Of a DNA stretch of 64,000 nt, positions 1 through 10,308 are shown piece by piece (position 1 is the stretch's first letter; each line of letters begins with the position of its first letter). A model generated the notes under the pieces. That model was not told the origin of the DNA. It did no database searches and saw nothing but the letters and a program-made list of their open reading frames with translations. The DNA is from JBEKYD01 sp052148435 (lineage in GTDB: Bacteria; Acidobacteriota; Terriglobia; Bryobacterales; Bryobacteraceae). The stretch lies in contig JBKQIF010000055.1 of the NCBI GenBank assembly GCA_052148435.1, positions 19,015-83,014 of the forward strand. Reading direction: 5' to 3'. Made by a program: the position numbers and the translations under genes.

Positions 1-1276
1 AGTAGTTATTGTTCGCGGCCGATGGCAGGTGCGCGGTAGTGACGATCGGCAGAATGCGGCTGGCGGCGGCGAGGGCGGGATCGACTTCGGCATTGGCGTC
101 CGGGTTGTAGAGCTTCCGGCCCCAGACGCGGTAGGTATCGAGGTACTTCTCCCAATCCCAGCGCGGGCGCAGGGAACGGTCGGCGTAAGCGCAGCGTCCG
201 CCCGGCCCACCCGACACCGCGCCCGACCCGCGCCGCCCCTTGAAGGAGAGCGGCTCCATGATCTCGACGCCGCTCGATCCGCAGAACCCGAACGCGCGCG
301 CGTAGGCCGCGGCAAAGACCGGGTCGGCCCACAGCAGCAGGCGCTGGGCGCCGGGCCAGACGCGCCAGAGGATATCGAAGCGGCGGTCTTCGCGCATCAG
401 GTCGGCGTAGCCGTAGCGGGTAAAACTGCGGGAGCCGGCGCTCAGCGCCATGAGGCCGCTGTCGCGGTGGCCGGTCTGGGGCACTTCCTGGCCGCGGATA
501 TCGGCCTGGTGGTACGGCATTCCCATGTGCTCGGCCCAGTACTTGGGCGAGACCTTGACGGGCAGGCCGGTGGCCAGCGCGAGATCGATCATGCCCTGGT
601 CGATGCCCTTGGCATGCAGGTCGATTTCGACCTTGCGGCCGCAGCGCTTCACGCCGTCGAAGACCGCGGTCCAGAACGGGTAGCTGCCGTCGGCGACACC
701 GCTTTCGCCGTGGACGCGGAAGGTGACGCCGGTGATGGCGGGGCAGGCGCGGAGAAGAGCGGCCAGCGCGTCGCGGCAATACGGGCCGTGATTTTCGGCG
801 TTGAGTCCCTGGATGGTGTAGTTCGGATTGGGGCTGTTCTCCCACTGGTAGCCGTGCATCCAGAGGCCCAACTGGAATTCGAGGCCGTGGGCGGCGGTCT
901 CGCCGCCGATGAAGCGAAGGGTTTCCAGATTGCGGTCGCGCTCGGTGTCCGGCAGGTTCACGGCGCGGACGTTATAGCCGGGGAGGGAAAGGAAGAAGGG
1001 GTAGGCGAAGAGGAAGTAGGCGTCGGTAACGCCGGTGAGAAAATCGTAGCCGATGCCGAAGCTGAGGTTAAAGCGGCTGAAGCGGTTCTCCGCAAGCATG
1101 GCGAGGTAACGGGGCCACATCTCGCGGTCGTAAAACCAGGGCTTGTCTTCGACCTCGCTGGTGAAGAGGCGCTGGACGCTGCGGACGGCGTTGGCAGGCC
1201 GTTCCGCGGCAGATTGCGGCAGGGCGGGCGCGCCGGCCAGCGCGCCGGCGGCGAGGAGGAAGTTGCGCCGGTTCAC
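1..1276 (-). CDS. Tat-exported hypothetical enzyme, 3' end off the window
   Basis: The frame is open from a GTG at 1276 to the left edge, so only the N-terminal part of about 425 residues is seen. It begins NRRNFLLAAGALAGAPA, a twin-arginine-like export signal, so the product is probably periplasmic or secreted. The mature part is rich in Trp, Tyr, His and Asp. Segments such as LWMHGYQWENSPNPN, RVHGESG and LLLWADPVF suggest a TIM-barrel carbohydrate-active enzyme, perhaps alpha-glucuronidase-like, but no catalytic motif is definite. The start was chosen because it sits right before the Tat motif; no good ribosome site is visible. The plus-strand open frame covering the same bases is low-complexity antisense. 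Confidence 0.7.
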   Translation of the reverse strand, partial: MNRRNFLLAAGALAGAPALPQSAAERPANAVRSVQRLFTSEVEDKPWFYDREMWPRYLAMLAENRFSRFNLSFGIGYDFLTGVTDAYFLFAYPFFLSLPGYNVRAVNLPDTERDRNLETLRFIGGETAAHGLEFQLGLWMHGYQWENSPNPNYTIQGLNAENHGPYCRDALAALLRACPAITGVTFRVHGESGVADGSYPFWTAVFDGVKRCGRKVEIDLHAKGIDQGMIDLALATGLPVKVSPKYWAEHMGMPYHQADIRGQEVPQTGHRDSGLMALSAGSRSFTRYGYADLMREDRRFDILWRVWPGAQRLLLWADPVFAAAYARAFGFCGSSGVEIMEPLSFKGRRGSGAVSGGPGGRCAYADRSLRPRWDWEKYLDTYRVWGRKLYNPDANAEVDPALAAASRILPIVTTAHLPSAANNNY

Positions 1277-1443
1277 AACCAGATTGTACTGCTTCGATGG
1301 CCTGGACCTCCGCGCTCGCCGCGGACGCGGGCGAATCGAATCGAACGCGACACGGCCTGTAACATCCATGCAAAGAGCACTCGACGCACTGCCGGATCGA
1401 TGGAGGGCCAATTAACCTGGCGGCGCCCGGCCTATTAAAGCCC

Positions 1444-2931
<1,488 letters not shown>

Positions 2932-3112
2932 AATCGTCGTCCGAAAGAATGCCGGACCCGCCAGTGTAGTCGTTTGGCAAGCAAGTAGCAATCCGGACCG
3001 GCAGTCCGCTTTGGCGTATTCGTGGATTTTTGCGGGTGCTTTCCAACCTCCCGCCAGCTAGTCCGAAAGAGTCGTGTCCGCAGTCGCACGCTGTAGCCGC
3101 GGGTTCACGGGA

Positions 3113-3142
3113 TTGACCCTGACAAACGCAAGGTTCTAAAAT
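3113..3142 (+). promoter_or_regulatory. Likely sigma70-type promoter for the GWxTD gene
   Basis: TTGACC at 3113-3118 and TAAAAT at 3137-3142 are separated by 18 bases, about 40 bases before the ATG at 3184. Each hexamer matches the consensus at five of six positions. Assignment is by pattern only. Confidence 0.5.
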
Positions 3143-3183
3143 AGGTTACTACCGAACGAGCCTGTTTCAGGAAGCGGTGCCGT

Positions 3184-4959
3184 ATGAACGCTACTCGCCT
3201 TTCCATCGCGTGCCTCTCCACGTCCCTGCTTCTGGGCCTCGTGATTGCTCAGCAAAGCCAGCCAACGCAGCCGTCCAGTCCGCAAGCGCAGCCAGCCGAT
3301 CAACCAACGCCGCCGGCTCAACCGGAGCAGCCGCCCGATTCAGCCCTGCCGAAAAAGAAGGGCAAGACCCTGGGCCTGCCTCCGGGCAGCGAGACCATTG
3401 CCAAGCCGATTTCAGAGCGCGAGAAGAAAAAACGGGCCGAAAGGCTGAAAGGCGAATTGGAGACGCCTTACCGTAAGTGGCTGAACGAAGACGTGGCCTA
3501 CATCATCACCGACGAGGAACGGGCGGCGTTCAAGCAACTGCAATCCGACGACCAGCGCGAGCAGTTCATCGAGAATTTCTGGCTGCGGCGCGACCCCACG
3601 CCGGATACGATAGAAAACGAGTTCAAGGAAGAGCACTACCGCCGCATTGCGTACGCCAACGACAACTACGCATCGGGAATTCCGGGCTGGAAGACCGACC
3701 GAGGGCGCATCTATATTACTTACGGGCCGCCGGACGAAATCGAGGACCATTCCTCGGGCGGATTCTACGAGCGGCCTCCGGAAGAGGGTGGCGGCGAGAC
3801 TTCCACCTACCCCTTCCAGCAATGGCGCTATCGCTATATTGAAGGCGTCGGCAGCAACATCATCATCGAGTTCGTCGACCCGACCATGTCGGGCGAGTTC
3901 CACATGACCATGGACCCGTCGGAAAAGGACGCCCTGCTGTACGTTCCCGGAGCCGGTTTGACCATGATGGAGCAGTTGGGGCTTTCGGACAAAACGGCGC
4001 GATTCAACAACACCGACGGCACCCACCTGGGCCAGGCATTCGGCGGCACGCCGGAGAGCATGAACGAGTTCACTCGCCTCGAAACCTTCGCCAAGCTCCA
4101 GGGAGCGCCGCAAGTGAAATTCAAGGATCTGGAAGCCGAGATCACCTCGAAGATTTCCTACAATGTCCTACCGATGAAGGTACGCCTGGATTATTTCCCG
4201 GTCACCGACGCCACGGTGATGACCCACGTGACGGTGCAGTTCAGTAATAAGGATCTGCAATTCATCTCCAAGGAAGGAATGCAGCGCGCGACCGTCAACA
4301 TCTACGGCCGGATCAGCACCTTGACGCGGCGCGTCGTTTCCACATTCGAAGAGACGCTCACCGTCGACAGCCCCAAGGAATTCCTCGACCAATACGCGCT
4401 ACAGAAACGTATCTACCAGAAAACGCTTCCCTTAATCCCGGGAACGTACCGTCTAAACATCGTCGCCAAAGACACGACGGCGGGCAACGTGGCCAATTAC
4501 GAAACCGCCATCACGGTGCCGCGCCTGGATCCGGACAAGGCCAGCACCAGCAGCATCATTTTGGCGGATTTGATGTCGCGGGTGCCCATGAAGGACATCG
4601 GCAACGGCATGTTCGTCATCGGCGATACCAAGGTGCGCCCGCGCATGGACGACACCTTCAAGCACGATGAGAAGATGGGAATCTACCTGAAGGTTTACAA
4701 CCTGGGCCAGGATCAGAACACTCACAAGCCGGCCGGCCAGGTGCAATATGAACTGGTTCGCTCCGGGTCCAACGAAAAGCTGTTCGACTTCAGCGAGGAT
4801 TTTTCCCAGGTGCAGGACGCTTCCTCGCAGCAAATGACCATCGAGAAGCTTCTGCCACTAGCCACTCTGCAGCCGGGGCAATACACGTTGCGGTTGCGGA
4901 TCACCGACAAGAACCGCAACCAGGTGCTCACACCGTCCGCCCAGTTTACTGTAAACTAA
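3184..4959 (+). CDS. GWxTD domain-containing secreted protein
   Basis: 591 residues. The N-terminus is a Sec signal peptide (about residues 1-22) followed by a Pro/Gln-rich linker. The GWxTD domain signature is clear near residues 168-187: GWKTDRGR then IYITYGPPDEIE. The C-terminal half is beta-rich and ends in a domain resembling extracellular Ig-like folds. GWxTD proteins are common in Acidobacteria and Bacteroidetes; their function is unknown. A transcript from the promoter just upstream could continue into the next gene 45 bases downstream, an outer-membrane-type protein, which hints at a cell-envelope role. That link is inference. Confidence 0.88.
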   Translation: MNATRLSIACLSTSLLLGLVIAQQSQPTQPSSPQAQPADQPTPPAQPEQPPDSALPKKKGKTLGLPPGSETIAKPISEREKKKRAERLKGELETPYRKWLNEDVAYIITDEERAAFKQLQSDDQREQFIENFWLRRDPTPDTIENEFKEEHYRRIAYANDNYASGIPGWKTDRGRIYITYGPPDEIEDHSSGGFYERPPEEGGGETSTYPFQQWRYRYIEGVGSNIIIEFVDPTMSGEFHMTMDPSEKDALLYVPGAGLTMMEQLGLSDKTARFNNTDGTHLGQAFGGTPESMNEFTRLETFAKLQGAPQVKFKDLEAEITSKISYNVLPMKVRLDYFPVTDATVMTHVTVQFSNKDLQFISKEGMQRATVNIYGRISTLTRRVVSTFEETLTVDSPKEFLDQYALQKRIYQKTLPLIPGTYRLNIVAKDTTAGNVANYETAITVPRLDPDKASTSSIILADLMSRVPMKDIGNGMFVIGDTKVRPRMDDTFKHDEKMGIYLKVYNLGQDQNTHKPAGQVQYELVRSGSNEKLFDFSEDFSQVQDASSQQMTIEKLLPLATLQPGQYTLRLRITDKNRNQVLTPSAQFTVN

Positions 4960-5004
4960 GGAGGGCTGAGCTGGCCGGCTGCCACGGGTTTTGAAGTTGA
5001 GATT

Positions 5005-6810
5005 GTGCTGAATTCGATGTCGCACAAATCGGTTACGATTCTGCTGGCAGGGTTAGTTTGTGCGTCGTTCGGCCCGGTTTCCCGCGCGGGCGGCCCGATC
5101 CATTTTTCGGGCGCCATCGCGGGCGTGGTACGGGATCTGGACGGCGTGCCGCGGATGGGCGCCAGCGTCACCCTTCTGAATCCGCAGGAGCGCTCCATCG
5201 GACGGGTGCGAACCGACGAACATGGGCGCTTTGAGCTGACCGGTCTGGCGCCGGCGCTGTATTCGGTTCGCGTCACGCTGGCCAGTTTCGACCCCGCCGT
5301 GCGCCGCAATCTACTGGTCCAGCCGGGTATGCGCAGCCTGCTCAACGTCAGCTTGAGCACGGTATTCAGTTCGATTCAACTGGCCGTTCCACCGCTCGAA
5401 AACGGGAACGTGATGAGCGAGGACTGGAAGTGGGTGCTGCGGACGGCTTCCGATGCCCGTCCCATCACGCGATTCACCGACAGTCCCGCGCCCTCTCAAT
5501 CGACCCGTTCCACGGGTGAAGTGGTGTCGGAAACGCGTGGGGTGGTTCGCCTCTCCGCGGGTGACAGCGGCCTGCTGGCCGGAGTGGGCGACCAGGCCGA
5601 CCTGGGCACCGCGTTCGCGCTTTCCACCATATTGAGCGAGACCAGTTCCATTCAGGTCAGCGGCAACCTCGGATACGGCTCGCAGACCGGCATTCCGGCG
5701 ACTGCGCTGCGGGCCAGCTACAGCCGCGAGCTGGGCGGCGGGCAGCCGGAAGTGACGCTGACGCTGCGGCAGTTGTACATACCGGGCCGCACCACCGCCG
5801 TTCCGGAATCGTCGGTGCCGATGTTGCGAACGGTTTCCGGTCAAATTCACGACAGCGTGACCATCGCCGATGCGGTAACGCTGGCCTACGGCAGCGGCGT
5901 GGATTCTATTTCCTTCCTCGGCAACGCGACCTATTACAGCCCGTTCGTGCAAATCCGCTACGCCATCGACCGCAACTCCAATTTCGCGGTGGCCTTTAGC
6001 TCCGGCAACGCCGCACCGGGCCTCGACGAGCGCGGGGGCGAGGCGGACACGGCATCCATCGGATCGGCCGACCTGGAACGCGATCTGGATTCGCTGTCCA
6101 TGTTCCCGCGCCTTTCGGAGGTGAACGGCCATGCCAGGGTGCAGCGAGGCCAAGAGTACGAGATCGCCTACCAACGGCGCATGGGATCGCGCCGGATTCG
6201 CGCTTCGGCGTATCGCCAGGTAGTGAGCGACGCCGCCATCACCATGGTGGATCCGTCGGGCGCGTTCAGCGGCTCGGCCGACGTGCTGCCGGAGTTGTTC
6301 TCCAACAACTCGGTACTCAACGCCGGCAACTTTGCCATTAGCGGTTATGACCTGGCCGCCACCCAGGATCTGGGCAGCCATTTGAGCGCCACGGCGATTT
6401 ATGGCTCCGATGGCGGGCTGACCGCAGTCAATCGTGGGATCGATAGCAACGATCCGGATGAGCTCCGCTCCATGATTCGCAGCGGGCGGCGCCATGCCGC
6501 CACGGCGCGGGTGGCGGCGATCCTGCCCAGGATCGGTACGCGCCTGATCGCCAGCTATCAATGGAGCGGCGATCAACGCTGGGTGATGGCCGGCAACCTG
6601 TATAGCATGCTGGCGATCCGCACCCTGCCGGGCTTTAACGTGGAAATTCGCCAGCCGCTGCCCGGCTTCCATGGACGCGTCGAGGCCGTCGCCGATTTGC
6701 GCAATCTGCTGGCGCAAGGCTATCTGCCCCTCATGATGAGCGGAGGGCAGCAGGTGTTGCTGGTAGACAGCCCGCGCAGTTTCCGCGGCGGTCTGGCTTT
6801 CACTTTCTGA
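5005..6810 (+). CDS. Carboxypeptidase-regulatory-like domain protein, probable outer-membrane barrel
   Basis: 601 residues. After a signal peptide (about 1-28) comes a CarboxypepD_reg-like beta sandwich: GVVRDLDGVPRMGASVTL, then DEHGRFELTGLAPALYSVRV. The remainder is a long series of alternating amphipathic strands ending in a terminal Phe (RGGLAFTF), as in TonB-dependent receptor barrels; no clear plug domain was seen. It is shorter than the giant acidobacterial TonB-like proteins of about 1,000 residues. The start is GTG at 5005; the ATG at 5017 is an alternative. It lies 45 bases after the GWxTD gene, and its stop directly abuts the next start. A TonB-box was not identified. Confidence 0.75.
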   Translation: MLNSMSHKSVTILLAGLVCASFGPVSRAGGPIHFSGAIAGVVRDLDGVPRMGASVTLLNPQERSIGRVRTDEHGRFELTGLAPALYSVRVTLASFDPAVRRNLLVQPGMRSLLNVSLSTVFSSIQLAVPPLENGNVMSEDWKWVLRTASDARPITRFTDSPAPSQSTRSTGEVVSETRGVVRLSAGDSGLLAGVGDQADLGTAFALSTILSETSSIQVSGNLGYGSQTGIPATALRASYSRELGGGQPEVTLTLRQLYIPGRTTAVPESSVPMLRTVSGQIHDSVTIADAVTLAYGSGVDSISFLGNATYYSPFVQIRYAIDRNSNFAVAFSSGNAAPGLDERGGEADTASIGSADLERDLDSLSMFPRLSEVNGHARVQRGQEYEIAYQRRMGSRRIRASAYRQVVSDAAITMVDPSGAFSGSADVLPELFSNNSVLNAGNFAISGYDLAATQDLGSHLSATAIYGSDGGLTAVNRGIDSNDPDELRSMIRSGRRHAATARVAAILPRIGTRLIASYQWSGDQRWVMAGNLYSMLAIRTLPGFNVEIRQPLPGFHGRVEAVADLRNLLAQGYLPLMMSGGQQVLLVDSPRSFRGGLAFTF

Positions 6811-7500
6811 TTGCGGCTGGACGCTCATCAGCACTTCACCCCCGAACATCTTCCGGAGCATTTTGAGCCGATCCTGAAGCGCAACCGCTTCGACGGCTCG
6901 ATCGCGGTTGCCGCGAGTGCGCAGGATGGGGCGCAACTGCTCGAAATCTCGACGCGCTTCGACTTCATACGCGGGGTGGTCGCGCGGGGCGAGCCCGAAG
7001 AGATTCGGGCCTGGCGCGCGCATCCCAAACTGCGCGGGGTGGTGGGGCTGCCGTCCTGGCCGGTGAGCGTCTTCGAGCAGATCGCCCGGTGGGGGCTGCC
7101 GGTGGAGTTGGAAGATCTATCCCTGGCAATCGAGGTGGGACGCCGGGTGCCGTCTCTGCGCGTGGCGATCGTCCACCTGGGCCTGCCGGAGGAGTGCGCG
7201 GATTGGGAGCGCGCCATGGAAGAGGCCGCGCGCAACCCGCGATTTACTTCGAAGGCGAGCGGCCTGATCACGCACGGACCGAAACCGTGGAACGCGGCCC
7301 GCTTTCGCCCCTGGGTGCAGCACGCGCTGGCGGTATTCGGCCGGGAGCGGGTGATGTTCGGCAGCGATTGGCCGCGCACCTTGCCGGATAACGTCTGGAA
7401 AGAAGCCCTGGCCGCCTTCACGCAGGCCATCGGCGCGCAGTCCATGGAAACGCGCGAGTGGCTGCTGGGCGGCGCTGCGGCGAGGTTTTACGGAATTTAG
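6811..7500 (+). CDS. Amidohydrolase-2 family metal hydrolase (lactonase-like)
   Basis: 229 residues, starting with TTG immediately after the upstream TGA. The N-terminal RLDAHQHF carries the HxH metal ligands of the amidohydrolase superfamily, and GSDWPRTLPDN near residue 187 carries the conserved metal-binding Asp. The AIVHLGLP segment supplies another His. This pattern fits the L-fuconolactonase/2-pyrone-4,6-dicarboxylate lactonase group, but the protein is shorter than the usual 270-290 residues, mainly in the first barrel half. The substrate is unknown. Translation is probably coupled to the barrel-protein gene. Confidence 0.82.
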   Translation: MRLDAHQHFTPEHLPEHFEPILKRNRFDGSIAVAASAQDGAQLLEISTRFDFIRGVVARGEPEEIRAWRAHPKLRGVVGLPSWPVSVFEQIARWGLPVELEDLSLAIEVGRRVPSLRVAIVHLGLPEECADWERAMEEAARNPRFTSKASGLITHGPKPWNAARFRPWVQHALAVFGRERVMFGSDWPRTLPDNVWKEALAAFTQAIGAQSMETREWLLGGAAARFYGI

Positions 7501-7502
7501 CT

Positions 7503-7545
7503 GTGGCGGAGGCTTTCAGATCCCACAGGCCAAAGCCTGTGCCAC
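7503..7545. repeat. REP-like palindromic repeat (GTGGC...GCCAC family)
   Basis: Begins GTGGC and ends GCCAC, with an inner CACAGGC/GCCTGTG hairpin. It lies directly after the amidohydrolase stop codon. The same core recurs at 28467-28530, and the terminal pentamers recur in the longer element at 21755-21895. The following bases to 7770 hold no convincing gene. Confidence 0.7.
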
Positions 7546-7770
7546 CGGGGTCGAGTGGCCGGCCGCTCAACTGTGCGGTTGACACCGGAAGAGCATACGA
7601 AGGCCATAAGGGGGCGATCCGGATTCCAGAATAGATTCAATGGTTCCGGCACGGACGGGCAGTAAATAGCGGACACACGAACAAGCTGTAGAAATAAGAA
7701 TCTAATAACGGGGCAGGAGCTTCCGTTTCGGATGGTCCCGCCCCGCTGAAGCTGAACGGCCGCTAAGCGG

Positions 7771-8475
7771 CTAAGCGATGCTGCGGCGGCGGAGCCGGAA
7801 GCAGCCGAAGAGCAGGCAGATTCCGCCGGAGACGAAAAACAGAGTGCCGGGTTCCGGTGTGTTCGGCGTCACCGTAACGGTGGCGGTGGCCGAGTACGAA
7901 TTGGTGAGGCTTCCAGACGATTGAAACAACCCCAGCTCGGTTTGGAACGGCGCGCCAAACTGCGCGGTGAAAATCGCATTCCAGGTGCTGAGGCCGTCGC
8001 TGGTAACGCCGGTGACAGCCCATTCCACCGAAGATTGACCGCCGGAGCCTTCGGAGAAAGTAAAGGGCGACCCCAGCACCGGCGCCAAATAGTCAGGCGT
8101 GCATGTGGACCCGGGCCCGGTCGCCGCGCTGCATGTGGCTAAGGTCGTATTTGAGCTCGTGCCACCATAGACCTCGTCGATGTTCAACGTGGTGGGTATG
8201 CCGGTAATCGATATGAAGGCCGCTGGGGCGAATACGGTGTTCACCGTTTCATTCGCAATGCTTTGGATGCTCTCTGACCCGGAGAGTCCGGTAAACGAAC
8301 CCGTTCCCCCTGTAATCGTGAATTCGTTCGCAGCACTACCCAACTGGTCGCTGTAAAAATTTATGCCCGTCGCGGTCGCGGTGACGACGCCAGACATGTT
8401 GAAAGTTCCCGTGAGCGGCGTTGCCATGGCGGCACCTACACACAACGTGGCTACCGCTGCTATTGCTAATCGCAT
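7771..8475 (-). CDS. PEP-CTERM sorting-domain protein
   Basis: 234 residues. An N-terminal Sec signal peptide (MRLAIAAVATLCVGAAMA) precedes a Gly/Thr/Ser-rich, Cys-poor beta-type domain. The C-terminus has the full PEP-CTERM arrangement: PEPGT, a hydrophobic stretch (LFFVSGGICLLFG) and a basic tail (RLRRRS). Such proteins are processed by an exosortase and released or anchored at the envelope. No exosortase gene is in the window. The mature domain was not recognised. It is transcribed alone, away from the neighbouring amidohydrolase. Confidence 0.88.
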   Translation of the reverse strand: MRLAIAAVATLCVGAAMATPLTGTFNMSGVVTATATGINFYSDQLGSAANEFTITGGTGSFTGLSGSESIQSIANETVNTVFAPAAFISITGIPTTLNIDEVYGGTSSNTTLATCSAATGPGSTCTPDYLAPVLGSPFTFSEGSGGQSSVEWAVTGVTSDGLSTWNAIFTAQFGAPFQTELGLFQSSGSLTNSYSATATVTVTPNTPEPGTLFFVSGGICLLFGCFRLRRRSIA

Positions 8476-8618
8476 TGAGTTTCTGTCTCCTCCTGAACCG
8501 TCCTGATGGACCGGTACTCAATTATTGTGCCACTGGAATTAACTAAAGTCTAGTGCCAACCATAGGGAAAATCTGGTTTAGTACTGGGTTGTTTGGTGCG
8601 AGAAAGGACACATCCCGC

Positions 8619-10292
8619 TCAAACCAACTTCGCAGTGTATTCCGTCTCACATTCCGGCAAAAACACACCCTCTCCCCTTGCCCGAGCTCCGACGTACCGG
8701 CCTGGAGAAAGTACGTCGTTAGGGTCGAAAGATTGCTTGAGGCGCTGGAGAAGGGCGGTATAGGAATCGGAACCGTGCATGGCATACATGGAAGCGATGC
8801 TAAGCCGGTAGGAGTGGTAACCGTTCGCCGCCAGGGTACGGAGCAAGGCGTGATAGCAGGTGGAGGCGCGTTCGTCCTCACCAGGCACGTCGCGGTCGTA
8901 GGCCAGGGAAATGATGCAGGCGAGGGTGCGGTCCGTGATCTGGGTCAGCGAGATGGCGGGCTCGAAGCCTTGCTCCAGGATCAATTCGCCGGCTAGCGCG
9001 GTGAGCCGCTCGGCGTGATTGCCATCGGCCGGGGCCACGGGGCTGCACCAGTAGAGGCCGCAGCCGTCGCGGTCCGGGTCCATGTGCGCGGGAGGGGGCG
9101 TACGTTTACGCCAGTAGGTGCTTGCCAGGGGATGGTCGGTGGGGATACCGCGCATCAGCCCGTACACCGGCTTCAGCACGGCCAGCATGCGCGTCAGGTT
9201 CCAGCCGGTGAAGAACTGATACGGTTTCGCGAACATCGAAGCCAGGCGCAGGGTACGGTCGTCGAGGAACTGCAAGCGGCTGGCTTTTCCCGCCAGCGCC
9301 CGGCGCAACAAGCGGCGAGCTTCCTTCACCTGCGCCTTGGTGCCATAAAGAGCGCCCGATCCGTTCCAGATGCCAATCTTCAACTCGTCGCGCAGTTTCG
9401 CCATCAGGGGACCGCGCAGAGGGGTTTGCTGGTCCGCCTCATCCCAAGGGTATTGCCGCAGCGCGGAGACCACCTTGTAGTCGTTGGCGATATGCGAGGC
9501 GCTGCGAATGGTGCCGTCCAGACGCAGGGGGCGCAGGGCATCGATCAGGGGGCCCAATGCCGCGGCATTTTCGCAGCGGAAGTAGTATGCCTGGAAGTAT
9601 TCGGGCGCGGGCATGAGCCACATGGTCATGCGGGTAACCACGCCAAAATTGGACTGCGAGAACAGGCCGTCGAGCACCGGTCCGACGCCCCAGCGGTAGA
9701 CCGGCGCGGCATGCGAACCGGCAAAGCGGGAGAATCCGGTTTCGATGGTTTCTCCGGTAGGGAGCACGACCTCCAGGCCGCAGGTATGGGCGAAATGGTC
9801 GCCATAGGGCGTGTGGCCGAAGCCCCGCTCGACGGCGTTTCCGACGAGGCTGGACTGGGGGCTGGCACCGGTTGCATCCATCCAGAGCCGCGACCCCTGC
9901 TGCTGCAGGAATGCATACAATTGTTCTTGCGTGACCCCCGGCTCCAGGGTGACGTAGGCCAGTTTCTCGTCGAAATCGAGGATCCGGTTCATGCGGCCCA
10001 AGTCGAGCACGACCGAGCCACCCGTAACCGGGACACGGGACCCGTATCCCCAATTCTTGCCGGAACTAATGGGATAGACCGGAATCCCAAAGCGATTGGC
10101 CACGCGAAGACACTGCCGCACTTCGGAAGTATTGGCGGGACGAACGATGGCGGGGACGCGGCTCCAGGTCTGAAAGGTGGTGGTTTCGGTTTCGCTGAGC
10201 GCGGCCGGGGCGGTGACGACGTGATCCGGGCCAACGGCCGCGGCCCATTCCGTCAGAGCGGAATCGAAAAGTAAGTCGGTCGATCTCGTCAT
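8619..10292 (-). CDS. FAD-dependent oxidase/dehydrogenase of the VAO/PCMH (4-cresol dehydrogenase) family
   Basis: 557 residues. The FAD-binding PCMH domain is visible around residues 45-240: IVRPANTSEVRQCL, YPISSGKNWGYG, GATGASPQSSLVGNAVERGFGHT and NFGVVTRMTMWLMP. The C-terminal half matches the cap domain of the vanillyl-alcohol oxidase/4-cresol dehydrogenase group. Such enzymes oxidise para-substituted phenols or related alcohols at a carbon next to the ring. It lies 16 bases downstream of the GNAT-fold acyltransferase on the same strand, so the two are probably one operon and may act on one small molecule. The substrate cannot be deduced. Confidence 0.88.
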   Translation of the reverse strand: MTRSTDLLFDSALTEWAAAVGPDHVVTAPAALSETETTTFQTWSRVPAIVRPANTSEVRQCLRVANRFGIPVYPISSGKNWGYGSRVPVTGGSVVLDLGRMNRILDFDEKLAYVTLEPGVTQEQLYAFLQQQGSRLWMDATGASPQSSLVGNAVERGFGHTPYGDHFAHTCGLEVVLPTGETIETGFSRFAGSHAAPVYRWGVGPVLDGLFSQSNFGVVTRMTMWLMPAPEYFQAYYFRCENAAALGPLIDALRPLRLDGTIRSASHIANDYKVVSALRQYPWDEADQQTPLRGPLMAKLRDELKIGIWNGSGALYGTKAQVKEARRLLRRALAGKASRLQFLDDRTLRLASMFAKPYQFFTGWNLTRMLAVLKPVYGLMRGIPTDHPLASTYWRKRTPPPAHMDPDRDGCGLYWCSPVAPADGNHAERLTALAGELILEQGFEPAISLTQITDRTLACIISLAYDRDVPGEDERASTCYHALLRTLAANGYHSYRLSIASMYAMHGSDSYTALLQRLKQSFDPNDVLSPGRYVGARARGEGVFLPECETEYTAKLV

Positions 10293-10308
10293 AAGGCGGT
10301 GCGGCCTC

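Noticed and set aside
29..1438. Long plus-strand open frame of 469 codons
   Set aside because: It is antisense to the Tat-signal gene, with low-complexity Ala/Gly/Arg/Val composition and no domain; typical of high-GC antisense frames.
5311..7023. 570-codon minus-strand frame
   Set aside because: Runs opposite the barrel-protein gene and into the amidohydrolase; Arg/Gln/His-rich with no recognisable motif, whereas the plus strand has clear domains.
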